Shown here in pieces: positions 27,908 to 36,399 of a stretch of DNA of 64,000 bases. Every line of letters begins with the position of its first letter. Position 1 is the stretch's first letter. Under the pieces are notes generated by a model that worked only from the letters and a program-made list of their open reading frames with translations, did no database searches and was not told the DNA's origin. The DNA comes from Eubacterium sp. AM49-13BH. Its GTDB lineage: Bacteria > Bacillota > Clostridia > Lachnospirales > Lachnospiraceae. The stretch is taken from NCBI RefSeq assembly GCF_003464165.1, contig NZ_QSEK01000005.1:1-64000 (forward strand), read 5' to 3'. The position numbers were made by a program, and so were the translations under genes.

Positions 27908-28078
27908 TATATGATAACCTCCCTGATAATTTCTATATGCAGCAAATGCTGTTACAGATATCCTATCATTAAGTTATCCATGTGTATAATACATATAAAT
28001 ATGAGTTTGCCATAGTTTTAGACTATAGTGCACCTTCACGCAGAATTGGACTTCAAGCATTATTTTTCAGTTGTTCTT

Positions 28079-30376
28079 TTATTCCACTCCCTTAAGCACC
28101 TCAACCATATCAAGCTTCTTAATCCGCTTAGAGAACATAAAGCTTACCAGTACCGATACAACAAGTACAAATATTCCGGCTTCCAGATATGCTATTGGTC
28201 TTATCGACAGGTTATAATCAAAATTCTCACCGTTACTGTTCATCATCATGTTAAATGAAGCCCTTCCAAATGGTGCTCCGAGTATGATTCCTATGACTGA
28301 AAACCACACATTCTGCTGCGACATCATTTTACGGATTGCTCCGCTCTGGAATCCAAGAACCTTGAGCGTTGCAAGCTCCTTAATACGCTCGTTAAATGAA
28401 AGTGAACCTGAATTGTAAAGAACAACAACCACACATGTTGCAGAAAAAATCATCATCATATACACAAGCATATTGACAACTTCCATGCTGTTTTCATACG
28501 CTTCCCTCATCTGGTCTTTAGTATTTACTGAGGTTACGTATGCATCTGACTTAAGATTATCCCGTGTCTTATCTGACATAAGCATTGTTGGCTGATAGGT
28601 TTCATGGGTGTTCTTATAATCATCATACAGCATAGTCATTCCCTGTGTTTCAGAACTGCGGTAGATTACGCCTATCTTTGCCTCATGCCATTCATTTCTT
28701 GTATACAAATGCCAGTAAACAGTGTCACCGACCTTCAGATTCAGCTCATCAGCAAATTTTCTTGAAAGTGCAACCGTTCCGGGCTCTATATCCGTTACTT
28801 CATTGTCCAGGTCCAGAATATTATACAGCTTCTTTCCTTCCGTAACCGTCAGCACACCTTTCTGCTTCTCACTGGATGCTGCATTCTTAACCGCTGATAC
28901 TTCCAATGCACTTGTCATAATAAGTTCACCATCAAGCGAACTGGCAAGTTTCTTAACTTCATCAGCATCTGCATCCTCGGCAAGTTTAATCTGGTACTGT
29001 GCTGGTGTTGTCTTGTCGAATACAATAGCCTCCATCTCTGCGAGAAGTCCGTTGCAGCCTGCTCCATACACCATAAGAAGCATTCCAAATGCAGTTCCTG
29101 CGATACTCATAAATGCCCTCATTTTGCCTCTTGAGATATCACGCAGATTGTACTGTACTGAAAATGATAATTTTTCCCAGAATGGCAGTCTCTCGGCAAG
29201 ACATTTTTTTCCCGCTCTTGGTGCTGCCGGACGCAGTGCTTCCGCCGGCTTTATCTTCAACAGCTTCCTGCAGCTTACATATGCTGCAAATGCACATATC
29301 ACAACAATTGCCAGCAAGATTACTAAGTAAATCATATTAAATTTGCTTTTTCTTCCCGGCACAATATAGTATGCTCCAAATAAATCAAGCATGTACGGCG
29401 CTCCTAAAAATACACCCAAAAGCATACCTGCAACTGCTCCAAGTCCCGATGTGATAAGACTGAAGCTTATGTAATGAAATAATATTTTTGAACGCTTCAT
29501 TCCAAGAGCATTCATGGTTCCAATCTGTGTACGCTGCTTTTCAACCATTCTGCTCATTGATGTAGCTATTACTAATACAGCAATACCTATAAATATAAGT
29601 GCAAATACATACGAAAAACTCTCATGCTGTTTAAGCTCACTGTCAAAACGCGCCAGTCCCTGTACTGATTTACGGTCTATGATTGCAGAATATTTATGGT
29701 TCAGTGCTTCTGCAACTGCTTCCTCATGTGCCAGTGCCCCAGCATCTTTAGTCACAATATCCATCTCTGTGTGTGGAACTGGTATATCTATTGCACTATA
29801 CGACATATATACAAATGCAATATTTTCTATGTAAACATCGGCATCGCCATCAGCCTGACGGTACTCATATTCACATGATTCGATAAGACCTTTTACCTTT
29901 TGGGTAAATGTCCCGCCTGCATATTTAACCGTAAAATCATCTCCGACTTTGATGCCTCGTTTCTGTGCAAATGCGTCTGTAAGCCATACTCCATCCTTAT
30001 CAGACGGATTGAATTCCTCCCCTGAAATCCTGTATGCTTTATTGACAGTATTCTCATCAGTCAGATAGATATCCACCTGTGCATCACCGCAATCCGGAGC
30101 ACTTCCGCTTAACTTCGTACGAAGCTGTGCATCTTCTACAAATGGTAAATTTCTTATATCTTCTAACTGTTCTTTACTGAAACTTTCGCCATACACCCAC
30201 AGATCTGCGGTATTACATTCTTTATGGAATACTTTTCTTGCATTCTCCTCACTTAACACATGTCCTTCAAATGTTACATACATTGCCATTGCAAGCATTG
30301 CAAGAATGAATACCGAAAAGAACTGTCCAAAGTTATGCTTCATGTCACGAAACATTTTTCTTGCAAGCATTACCAC
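28079..30376 (-). CDS. ABC exporter permease (double FtsX/MacB type)
   Basis: 765 residues. Two FtsX modules: an N-terminal span FGQFFSVFILAMLAMAMYV, an extracytoplasmic MacB-like domain (KEQLEDIRNLPFVEDAQL), helices around 255-385, then a second copy with span GKMRAFMSIAGTAFGMLLMV and a C-terminal block ending FVLVVSVLVSFMFS. The stop region is followed by nothing coupled; the ATPase gene upstream overlaps by 7 bp. It acts at the membrane, often in peptide export or resistance. Substrate unknown. Confidence 0.9.
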   Translation of the reverse strand: MVMLARKMFRDMKHNFGQFFSVFILAMLAMAMYVTFEGHVLSEENARKVFHKECNTADLWVYGESFSKEQLEDIRNLPFVEDAQLRTKLSGSAPDCGDAQVDIYLTDENTVNKAYRISGEEFNPSDKDGVWLTDAFAQKRGIKVGDDFTVKYAGGTFTQKVKGLIESCEYEYRQADGDADVYIENIAFVYMSYSAIDIPVPHTEMDIVTKDAGALAHEEAVAEALNHKYSAIIDRKSVQGLARFDSELKQHESFSYVFALIFIGIAVLVIATSMSRMVEKQRTQIGTMNALGMKRSKILFHYISFSLITSGLGAVAGMLLGVFLGAPYMLDLFGAYYIVPGRKSKFNMIYLVILLAIVVICAFAAYVSCRKLLKIKPAEALRPAAPRAGKKCLAERLPFWEKLSFSVQYNLRDISRGKMRAFMSIAGTAFGMLLMVYGAGCNGLLAEMEAIVFDKTTPAQYQIKLAEDADADEVKKLASSLDGELIMTSALEVSAVKNAASSEKQKGVLTVTEGKKLYNILDLDNEVTDIEPGTVALSRKFADELNLKVGDTVYWHLYTRNEWHEAKIGVIYRSSETQGMTMLYDDYKNTHETYQPTMLMSDKTRDNLKSDAYVTSVNTKDQMREAYENSMEVVNMLVYMMMIFSATCVVVVLYNSGSLSFNERIKELATLKVLGFQSGAIRKMMSQQNVWFSVIGIILGAPFGRASFNMMMNSNGENFDYNLSIRPIAYLEAGIFVLVVSVLVSFMFSKRIKKLDMVEVLKGVE

Positions 30377-31068
30377 TCCACCTCCTTAACAGAAAGCGGC
30401 TTCTCGTTCTTGTAAATCTCACGAATCTTACCGTTTTTCATCCGGATTACTTTGTCAGCGCATTTTGCTATGTCAGCATTATGCGTTACCAGAATAACTG
30501 TGCATTTTTCTTCTTTACATAGCTTCTGTAAAAGTTCAAGTACAATTACACCGGTCTCTGAATCGAGTGCACCTGTTGGCTCGTCTCCGAGAAGAATCTT
30601 TGGATTCTTTGCAAGTGCCCGCGCAATTGAGACACGCTGCTGTTCTCCGCCTGACATCTGGGCTGGAAATTTATTTCTGCACTCACTAAGTCCCACCAGC
30701 TTCAAAAGCTCATCCGCATCCCTCGCGCCCTTCACAATACTTTTAACCAGCGCGATATTCTCATAAGAAGTAAGACTTGGAATCAGGTTGTAAAACTGGA
30801 AAATAAAGCCGATTTTCTCTGAACGGTAATTACCAAGCTGCTTGTCATTCATGCCAGATATGTCTGCTCCATCTACAATTACTCTTCCGCTTGTTGGCAC
30901 ATCCATCCCTCCAAGCATATTAAGTACAGTCGATTTTCCCGCTCCTGACTGACCGAGAATCACGACAAACGCCCCTTCTTCTATTCCAAAACTCACATTA
31001 TCGACAGCCTTAAAAGCTGCCTCTTTGCTTCCATATTCCTTCACAACATCCTTAAACTCTACAATCAT
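30370..31068 (-). CDS. ABC exporter ATPase (MacB/LolD type)
   Basis: 232 residues. Walker A LGQSGAGKSTVLNMLGG, Q-loop IFQFYNLIPSLT, signature MSGGEQQRVSIARAL, Walker B LLGDEPTGALDSETG and H-loop VTHNADIAK. It energises the FtsX-type permease downstream. The ribosome site AAAGGAATAGG precedes the ATG at 31068. Confidence 0.93.
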   Translation of the reverse strand: MIVEFKDVVKEYGSKEAAFKAVDNVSFGIEEGAFVVILGQSGAGKSTVLNMLGGMDVPTSGRVIVDGADISGMNDKQLGNYRSEKIGFIFQFYNLIPSLTSYENIALVKSIVKGARDADELLKLVGLSECRNKFPAQMSGGEQQRVSIARALAKNPKILLGDEPTGALDSETGVIVLELLQKLCKEEKCTVILVTHNADIAKCADKVIRMKNGKIREIYKNEKPLSVKEVEW

Positions 31069-31165
31069 ATCCTATTCCTTTCGTCAGAAGTGATTTTATC
31101 CATCTATCATATGTTAGTCCTTTCTAACTATATTACATCTTTTTCTGGCGAAAATAAATACTAAC

Positions 31166-32224
31166 TTAAAAAATTATAAAAAGTTCTTGACCGATTGTAA
31201 CAACTATAAAACAAGAAAAAATGTGGATAATCAATTTAAAAAAAGCATATACAGAATACAATAAACAATGCATCTGCTCTGCTGCACTTGATACTTCATC
31301 TGAAACTCTCTGGATTCCTTTAATAGTTTCTGCCATGCTTTCCTCAAACAACATGAAAGAATTCAGTATTCCGACAAAATCACCCTTCCACTCTACTTCC
31401 GGTTTGACATCGAAATTGCCTTCTGCAAACAATTTCATTGCACGGTCTATATCATCTACATAGCTTCCAAGAATAGCAATAGAGTTGCGCAGGATGTATG
31501 CCAGTCTGCCAAGCTCATCATCAGACTTATAGTCTAATGTGCTGTGTAGATTTCCCTTCATCAGTTCATCTGCAGTATTTTCTACTGACTTTAATGGTGC
31601 AATAATCGTTGCCAGCACTTTCTTACTTATCCTCTTTGCCAGTACCCACGCAGTCGATAGACAGACAATAATACATACAACTCCTGCAACCGCAAATATA
31701 AATGTAACTATAGCTGCCTTACGGCTCACCTTATCTGCAATATCATCTAAGCTTATTGCTTTTTCAACAACCTTATTCAATGCAGGAGTACATTTATTAA
31801 GAATTTCTTCAGTTGCTTTATCCTTGTTTCCTTTTTTAATATTTTCTATAATCGAATAACCTATGTTTCCCCACTGAGAAAGATAAGATGAATATTCATT
31901 ATAATCTGCCTCCGAAACAACCCCGCTTTTCTTTATAATCTAAAGCTGGGAATCAACATCCGTAAGCAATTTTTCTACTGTAAGTTCATAGTCATTATAA
32001 GAAGATGTATCATTATTTAATGCCATTTCTCTTATATTTCTTGCAGCAGCATTAACATTTATTCTGCACATTTTAACCGCCTTATCTGCAGCCGAAACAT
32101 TTTCTACATAGTTAAACATATTAGCAAATAACACACCTATAACTATTATAGAAAACAACCCGGAAACCAGCATCATAATGATAACTTTTCTGTAGCCATA
32201 ATTTATCCTTTCCTGCAAATGCAT
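31166..32224 (-). pseudogene. methyl-accepting chemotaxis protein, nonsense-broken and truncated
   Basis: The N-terminal piece (31940-32224) has a membrane span (VIIMMLVSGLFSIIVIGVLF) and a four-helix-bundle sensor start, then an in-frame TAG after DVDSQL. The same frame goes on through EADYNEYSSYLSQWGNI to a second span (IVTFIFAVAGVVCIIVCLS) and a HAMP domain (ADELMKGNLHSTLDYKSDDE). It ends after SSAAEQMH in unrelated sequence, so the methylation and CheW-binding tips are missing. Two independent lesions make it a real pseudogene. It ends near the edge of the repeat-array island. Confidence 0.82.
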
Positions 32225-32725
32225 ATCTTTCTATTTCTTTTTCATCATATTTATATGTGGCGTCATAGATTGTTATTTTTATTTCAAATGTTTATAACAG
32301 AATATATTTTTTAGTCAACAGTTTTCAGACACTATTTTTATATTCTATTTTTTTTACAAAAGTTTCACCCTCCCCATAAGTTTTTTAGTACTTTTTTCAT
32401 GTTTTTCTATATTCAAGCAACTTTTGGTAGTATGTATTGCATACAAAAATAATATCGTTATTAAGCACGCTGCTAAGCCTGATGGGTGGTATCTTCTTTG
32501 AATTTGTAATCTTCAAGTTTTAAAATGCCTGATATCAGCGTGGATTTAAGCAATAAAAAAAGCACGGAAAAATCCGTGCTAATACATGCTGAATAAATAG
32601 CTCCTGATTTGTATGTCACAAGTCCATACAAATGACAAATTCTCAACAATAGAATAAATAGGAATTACTGATATAATATGAAGTTATCATGGCTATAAAC
32701 TAAACGCAAGAATATAATAAATGTA
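32225..32725. other. 500-bp gap beside the repeat island
   Basis: AT-rich. It contains the presumed promoter of the broken chemoreceptor, a possible folded segment whose ends CACGCTG (32468-32474) and CAGCGTG pair, and a minus-strand terminator at 32552-32580. No convincing gene or named riboswitch. Confidence 0.4.
32552..32580 (-). terminator. terminator after the winged-helix gene
   Basis: Minus-strand stem AGCACGGA / TCCGTGCT followed by TTTTTTTATT. It lies about 150 bp downstream of the stop at 32726. Confidence 0.75.
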
Positions 32726-32974
32726 TTAATTGATGTTTCTCATATACATGGTTTTGCGTCCGGCTCCGGTTTTTATAATAGCTCCTTCTTCTACAAGTTT
32801 TTTAAGTGCAGATTCAACAGAGGAGCTGCCAAGGCTGGGACATGAAAATAAGGCATCCTGTTTTGAAAATTTTCCAAGCGTATTTTCCGTGAATGACTTT
32901 ACAATGTCGTAAGCACTGGTCTTCTTTCCTGTTTTTGTTGCGAGTTTCTCCCAAACGTTACATCTTTCTCCCAA
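32726..32974 (-). CDS. small winged-helix protein at the island edge
   Basis: 82 residues (TTG start, or a later start). SKQDALFSCPSLGSSSVESA then LKKLVEEGAIIKTGAGRKTM is a helix-turn-helix plus wing. It is short enough to be an autorepressor or a remnant; it resembles DNA-binding halves of AbiEi/DUF6088 antitoxins, but that is not secure. Three TTTCTCCCAA-like half-sites lie over and before its start, which fits autoregulation. It sits 126 bp outside the first 36-bp repeat. Confidence 0.55.
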   Translation of the reverse strand: MGERCNVWEKLATKTGKKTSAYDIVKSFTENTLGKFSKQDALFSCPSLGSSSVESALKKLVEEGAIIKTGAGRKTMYMRNIN

Positions 32975-32995
32975 TTATAATATATTTGGGGAGAA
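32944..32995. promoter_or_regulatory. triple half-site operator candidate
   Basis: TTTCTCCCAA occurs at 32944-32953 and 32964-32973, exactly 20 bp apart, and inverted as TTTGGGGAGAAA at 32984-32995. On the minus strand a TATAAT lies between the last two, so a bound protein would cover the -10 box of the winged-helix gene. Confidence 0.6.
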
Positions 32996-33131
32996 AAACA
33001 AAAGAAACGGGAGTAACATTTTACTATCTTATATATTTTCCACTTAAATTTGATTTATTTATTGTCTTCATTATTCTGTTCATGCAATTTCTTATATTTT
33101 GTTGAACGATGCACCATTTTTGGAGGGGCAT

Positions 33132-33248
33132 TCAACTATGATAACCTTCATCTGCTGGGTTCTGTATCTTCCATCCTCTGTATGCATTGTATTCGCCTCG
33201 GCTCATTGGCTCTGCTGCCACCACTTTTACTCCAATATAATCCTTCAT
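33132..33248 (-). pseudogene. MKDYIG-type phage gene cut by repeat 1
   Basis: 38 codons from ATG 33248: MKDYIGVKVVAAEPMSRGEY then NAYRGWKIQNPADEGYHS, ending in a stop created by the repeat. The full version at 36550-37008 is 152 residues, so about 75% is missing. It also lacks four residues (PNDE) after WKI. The good ribosome site (AGTGAGGATTTAGAA) and hairpin before it are kept. Confidence 0.75.
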
Positions 33249-33287
33249 TTCTAAATCCTCACTTTCTTAAAATTGGGTATAAAAATA

Positions 33288-33309
33288 CCACCAATCTCTC
33301 GACTGGTGG
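33288..33309 (-). repeat. GAGA-loop hairpin, cassette copy A
   Basis: On the minus strand CCACCAGTC GAGA GATTGGTGG forms a nine-pair stem with a GNRA-type loop, followed by TATTTTTATACCC. The same element recurs at 36231-36252, 37048-37069, 38140-38161 and 38682-38703, and is cut in half at 34938-34947. It always lies between a small gene and the MKDYIG start; probably a phage terminator or processing site. Confidence 0.85.
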
Positions 33310-33312
33310 CTG

Positions 33313-33519
33313 TTAATCCCATATTATTTCTGGTATTGGCATTTTCTTTGGCACTACTGTTCCATATTTCTCAATTGTATAATCAAAATCATCTTCAATA
33401 CATTTCAACAACAAGTCAGCATATTCTTCCTGATTGAAATCCAGATTAGGCGGAAAGTTAGGACAATAATCAAAATGCATAACAAATTGTAAATGTGCCT
33501 TTTTCAATTTCTTTATCAT
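33313..33519 (-). CDS. small unknown protein downstream of the zincin fragment (cassette A)
   Basis: 68 residues, MIKKLKKAHLQFVMHFDYC then IEDDFDYTIEKYGTVVPKKM. It overlaps the stop of the zincin-like frame by 4 bp (ATGA). The position, directly behind a toxin-like domain, suggests an immunity or accessory protein, but nothing in the sequence shows it. Confidence 0.6.
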   Translation of the reverse strand: MIKKLKKAHLQFVMHFDYCPNFPPNLDFNQEEYADLLLKCIEDDFDYTIEKYGTVVPKKMPIPEIIWD

Positions 33520-33995
33520 TTTGCTGCCTCCTTTAATTTCTTTTCAAAATATTCTAATGATTGTGGAAAATATTTTTTCATTTCATCATATCGAACTTTA
33601 TCAAATTGTGCTTCAAACATATGAGCAAATGCTTCTGATGTAATATTTTCAAGATTATCCCAATAATCATACATATGTCCAGCACAACCTCTAATATTTC
33701 CACTTGTTAATCCATCTAATAAATCTGATACAGCCGAGTGCTTACGCATATCCTGCAAATCACCACTAATCGCTTTATCTACTTTATCATATGTTCTTAA
33801 ATTATGCTTTTTTCCATATCTTATCCTATATTGGTATACATCTTCATTAAGTAATGCCTTAAATTGTTTATCATTCGATACTGTTCCAAGTGCATCATCT
33901 ATCAAATGCCCATGTTCATGAAACCACGTTGCACCTACACCTCGTAAATTATTCAAATCTGTTGAACGATACACCATTTTTGGAGGGGCATTCAA
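33516..33995 (-). CDS. zincin-like toxin C-terminal domain, opening inside repeat 2 (cassette A)
   Basis: 159 codons counted from a TTG within the repeat; the first 12 (NAPPKMVYRST) are repeat-coded. A metallopeptidase-like domain follows with GATWFHEHGHLIDDALG (HExxH) and the downstream Glu region TSEAFAHMFEAQFDK. It looks like the C-terminal, variable domain of a phage-head-linked or polymorphic toxin whose N-terminus was lost. Whether it is translated is unknown: there is no ribosome site upstream in the repeat. Confidence 0.6.
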   Translation of the reverse strand: MNAPPKMVYRSTDLNNLRGVGATWFHEHGHLIDDALGTVSNDKQFKALLNEDVYQYRIRYGKKHNLRTYDKVDKAISGDLQDMRKHSAVSDLLDGLTSGNIRGCAGHMYDYWDNLENITSEAFAHMFEAQFDKVRYDEMKKYFPQSLEYFEKKLKEAAK

Positions 33996-34012
33996 CTGTA
34001 GAGGGGCTGATT

Positions 34013-34420
34013 CTATCCTTGTGCCTTTTTTAATAGTGCATCCTGTAATACCTTAGAAAAATTAATATCATTCTTTTCTCCATAAGTATTCAGCCAGGCC
34101 GGTATTGTTATATTCTTTCTAACAGTTTTATTCCCATATTTTTCAGAATAAGAGTCCATGTCTAGTACAAGCATATTAATAAAGCTGTTGTCATCATCCA
34201 GCTTTATATCTTCCCGTAACGATGGCTCAGGTATATTATTACCATTTTCTAATTCATCAAGTACCCAACCGCTTGCAGCATCGATTCCCATTTCAATTGC
34301 TTCCGCTAAATTGTCGCCTTCTGTCACGCATCCTTTTAGATCTGGAACTTCTACTGTATAACCACCTTTGTTCTGTTCGCATGGTGTAAATACTGCAGGA
34401 TATACTAACTTCATAATCAT
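34013..34420 (-). CDS. hicB: HicB-family antitoxin (cassette B)
   Basis: 135 residues. The N-terminal HicB RNase-H-like fold has YPAVFTPCEQNKGGYTVEVP, DLKGCVTEGDNLAEAIEMGI and DAASGWVLDELENG. The C-terminal part, TVRKNITIPAWLNTYGEKND then INFSKVLQDALLKKAQG, is a ribbon-helix-helix DNA-binding tail. An AGAAGG ribosome site precedes the ATG. It normally neutralises and co-represses HicA, whose gene upstream is cut by the repeat (34477-34566). The antitoxin is intact without its toxin. Confidence 0.88.
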   Translation of the reverse strand: MIMKLVYPAVFTPCEQNKGGYTVEVPDLKGCVTEGDNLAEAIEMGIDAASGWVLDELENGNNIPEPSLREDIKLDDDNSFINMLVLDMDSYSEKYGNKTVRKNITIPAWLNTYGEKNDINFSKVLQDALLKKAQG

Positions 34421-34476
34421 TAACCTTCTTTCTATCTATAATTTTAGATACCACAACCTATATAAGCTGTGCAGGA

Positions 34477-34566
34477 CTATTTAAGTCCTGCCTGCTTAAG
34501 TATCGAGTTCACTGTCTTTATATCAACATCTCCCTTGTGGTTTGGTATCGTAACTTTTCCAGTTTT
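34477..34566 (-). pseudogene. hicA: HicA toxin tail cut by repeat 3
   Basis: About 29 codons read straight out of the repeat: KTGKVTIPNHKGDVDI then KTVNSILKQAGLK stop. This is the end of the HicA dsRBD-like fold (VPxHxxxxIxxGTxxSILKQAGI). The catalytic 'GSHHxF' His region is on the missing side. It is in frame with the repeat reading VECPSKNGVSFN. Confidence 0.72.
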
Positions 34567-34601
34567 GTTGAACGATACACCATTTTTGGAGGGGCATTCA
34601 A

Positions 34602-34766
34602 CTATGCTCTGCAATATTCACTCTGTCCCTGTTCCCAATCCCATCTCTTTACTTTTTCAAATGCTTCAATAGCCTCTTGAGGTGCATTTTCCAAATGGCA
34701 TCCAACAACATACGGTTTATAAATATCAACTAATTTTTGTATTTCATCTGGATATTCTACTGGCAT
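34602..34766 (-). CDS. small unknown protein (cassette C)
   Basis: 54 residues, MPVEYPDEIQKLVDIYKPY, then HLENAPQEAIEAFEKVKRWD, ending at a TAG whose last base is the repeat. AATGGAGG precedes the start. The true C-terminus may have been lost. It overlaps the end of the preceding tail frame by a few bases, the same order (domain end, then small gene) as the other cassettes. Confidence 0.6.
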   Translation of the reverse strand: MPVEYPDEIQKLVDIYKPYVVGCHLENAPQEAIEAFEKVKRWDWEQGQSEYCRA

Positions 34767-34900
34767 AATTTACCTCCATTTCTTTTTATTAACGTCATAT
34801 ATTCTGCTTCAACTTCATCATATCTTTCTCGTAAATACTTAATTTCTGCATAATCACTTATCTTACCCACATTATATTCATTTATACCAAGTGCGTCAAT
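34757..34900 (-). pseudogene. 3' end of a toxin-like gene entering from repeat 4 (cassette C)
   Basis: 47 codons in frame with repeat reading VECPSQNGVSFN: IDALGINEYNVGKISDYAEI, KYLRERYDEVEAEYMTLIKR, NGGKLCQ stop. No start codon of its own. Family not recognised. Confidence 0.5.
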
Positions 34901-34950
34901 GTTGAACGATACACCATTTTGGGAGGGGCATTCAACGCGACTGGTGGCTG

Positions 34951-35184
34951 TTACTTAATTATATCATCAAGATTTACTTCAGAATCAATGTAAACGGCAT
35001 CAACCTCATAATCATTGTATACCTTAATATCACCTTTAGGGCTAGCGTATTTCTGAATTATTGAACCATCAACATCTATAATTGGTTCATTGGCTGTTAA
35101 TCCATTTACCTCATTCATTATTTTACTGCAAATTTCTTTAAATTTCTTGTTGTCAGCTTCTTTGCAAACGGTATACTGAAACAT
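34951..35184 (-). CDS. unknown 77-residue protein (cassette D)
   Basis: MFQYTVCKEADNKKFKEICS, with an acidic end EVDAVYIDSEVNLDDIIK. Preceded by AGGAGGTAACTAGT. The cassette ends 14 bp downstream, in the middle of the GAGA-loop hairpin. Acidic small proteins like this are common immunity proteins; no direct evidence. Confidence 0.55.
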   Translation of the reverse strand: MFQYTVCKEADNKKFKEICSKIMNEVNGLTANEPIIDVDGSIIQKYASPKGDIKVYNDYEVDAVYIDSEVNLDDIIK

Positions 35185-35212
35185 ACTAGTTACCTCCTAA
35201 AACAGTAACATT

Positions 35213-35575
35213 CTAAAATTTGTTGAATCTGCCTATATTTTTATCTCCATCAAATTCACGCACTAAAATTTCATCATGTTTTTCAGATGCCAATTTTAAG
35301 AAATACTCTTTATCTTTTTTATTTGTGGCTTCTCTTGCCTTTTTCTGCAATTCACGAAGCTCCAAAGTCATACTAAGTATTGGTTCTTCTAATCTTAACG
35401 CTAACATACGATTGGATTGATTCAACTCTTCAATTTTGTCTGTAATATTCTTTCGCTCATTAGAATCAACAACCTCAGTAAGTTGCATCTTTAATTTTTT
35501 TATTTCATCATTATTCTGTCCTATCAATTGATTTGCATACTGTATTATTCCTTCTCTTTTACTTTTATCCTGCAT
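35213..35575 (-). CDS. coiled-coil protein (cassette D)
   Basis: 120 residues, almost entirely helical with heptads (IGQNNDEIKKLKMQLTEVVD; KIEELNQSNRMLALRLEEPI). The ATG overlaps an upstream frame that opens in repeat 5 and codes STDIDDLKDDAIEMKENIVC then a stop after VKEKE. Phage head-assembly or scaffold-like in look; no family assigned. Confidence 0.55.
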   Translation of the reverse strand: MQDKSKREGIIQYANQLIGQNNDEIKKLKMQLTEVVDSNERKNITDKIEELNQSNRMLALRLEEPILSMTLELRELQKKAREATNKKDKEYFLKLASEKHDEILVREFDGDKNIGRFNKF

Positions 35576-35626
35576 ACAATATTCTCCTTCATTTCAATTG
35601 CATCATCTTTTAAATCGTCAATATCA

Positions 35627-36079
35627 GTTGAACGATACACCATTTTGGGAGGGGCATTCAACGCAAAGGAAGAAAATAATAGTAATGAAGTTGCATGTGT
35701 AGTAGATTTAATAGCAAATAAAAAAACTAAGTTTATAAAAGGTGAAAGGCACGAGGTAGATATATATTCTGATTCAGATATGTTCCATCTATTGCATTCG
35801 GCAAAAGATAATTCTTTAGTATTATGTCATAACCATCCTGGGTTAACAGATTTTTCAGCAAATGATATTGGAGTATTTATGCGACACGACACAATAAAGA
35901 CTATGACTATAGTGACAAACCAAGGACATGTACGATATATTTCAAAAGGCGAACATTTTGATTATAATGGAACGGTTGAATTGATGAAAGACTGTCAGGA
36001 AAAATGTGGGAATAATATTGATAAGAGTATTGATTTGTTTTTGAAAAAATGCTATTCTGTTGGTATACAGAGAGGGTAA
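35627..36079 (+). CDS. JAMM/MPN-type metalloprotease-like toxin domain, opening inside repeat 5 (cassette E)
   Basis: Read in frame from the repeat (VERYTILGGAFN), about 139 codons follow. The JAMM zinc site is clear: LVLCHNHPGLTDFSANDIGV (HxHPx(6)SxxD), with an upstream KFIKGERHEVDIYSDSDMF carrying a possible catalytic Glu. No natural start or N-terminus: the cassette begins inside the gene. Related RadC/JAB domains occur as C-terminal toxins. It lies on the opposite strand to most cassettes. Confidence 0.65.
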   Translation, partial: VERYTILGGAFNAKEENNSNEVACVVDLIANKKTKFIKGERHEVDIYSDSDMFHLLHSAKDNSLVLCHNHPGLTDFSANDIGVFMRHDTIKTMTIVTNQGHVRYISKGEHFDYNGTVELMKDCQEKCGNNIDKSIDLFLKKCYSVGIQRG

Positions 36080-36101
36080 TATTTAGGTAGGAGGTATTTT
36101 A

Positions 36102-36227
36102 ATGGATGGTATATTAGACGGAAAACCGGGAATGACAATGGATGAATTGATTGCATTATTGGAAAAAGGACCAATAAAAGCAGAAGGCAATAATGAAGAT
36201 AAAGCAGAAGTAAAAGAAAACAAATAA
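36102..36227 (+). CDS. small acidic protein behind the JAMM domain (cassette E)
   Basis: 41 residues: MDGILDGKPGMTMDELIALL, then EKGPIKAEGNNEDKAEVKEN. GTAGGAGGT lies 8 bp before the ATG. Followed 4 bp later by the GAGA-loop hairpin. Possible immunity or phage accessory peptide; unproven. Confidence 0.6.
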   Translation: MDGILDGKPGMTMDELIALLEKGPIKAEGNNEDKAEVKENK

Positions 36228-36230
36228 CAG

Positions 36231-36252
36231 CCACCAGTCGAGAGATTGGTGG
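36231..36252 (+). repeat. GAGA-loop hairpin, cassette copy E
   Basis: CCACCAGTC GAGA GATTGGTGG then TATTTTTATACCC; the cassette ends 19 bp later, exactly before the MKDYIG gene would begin. Confidence 0.85.
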
Positions 36253-36399
36253 TATTTTTATACCCAATTTTGTTGAACGATACACCATTTTTGGAGGGGC
36301 ATTCAACTAAATTCGTTATAAATTTCTTTAGCCAATTTATTAGTGGTTTTCTTGTTGGTATGTTCACCACTGTTATTGCTACTTTGATACTAAACTGGC

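Noticed and set aside
32460..32580. A riboswitch (c-di-GMP or similar) before the chemoreceptor
   Set aside because: The CACGCTG/CAGCGTG pairing is present but no conserved aptamer core was recognised, and the nearby terminator is on the minus strand serving the winged-helix gene.
34469..34672. 67-codon plus-strand frame crossing repeat 3
   Set aside because: It is antisense to the hicA tail and opens only because the repeat is stop-free in that frame.
35528..35626. Natural start of the JAMM protein at 35528
   Set aside because: This stretch is antisense to the coiled-coil gene of cassette D; the JAMM domain enters from the repeat.
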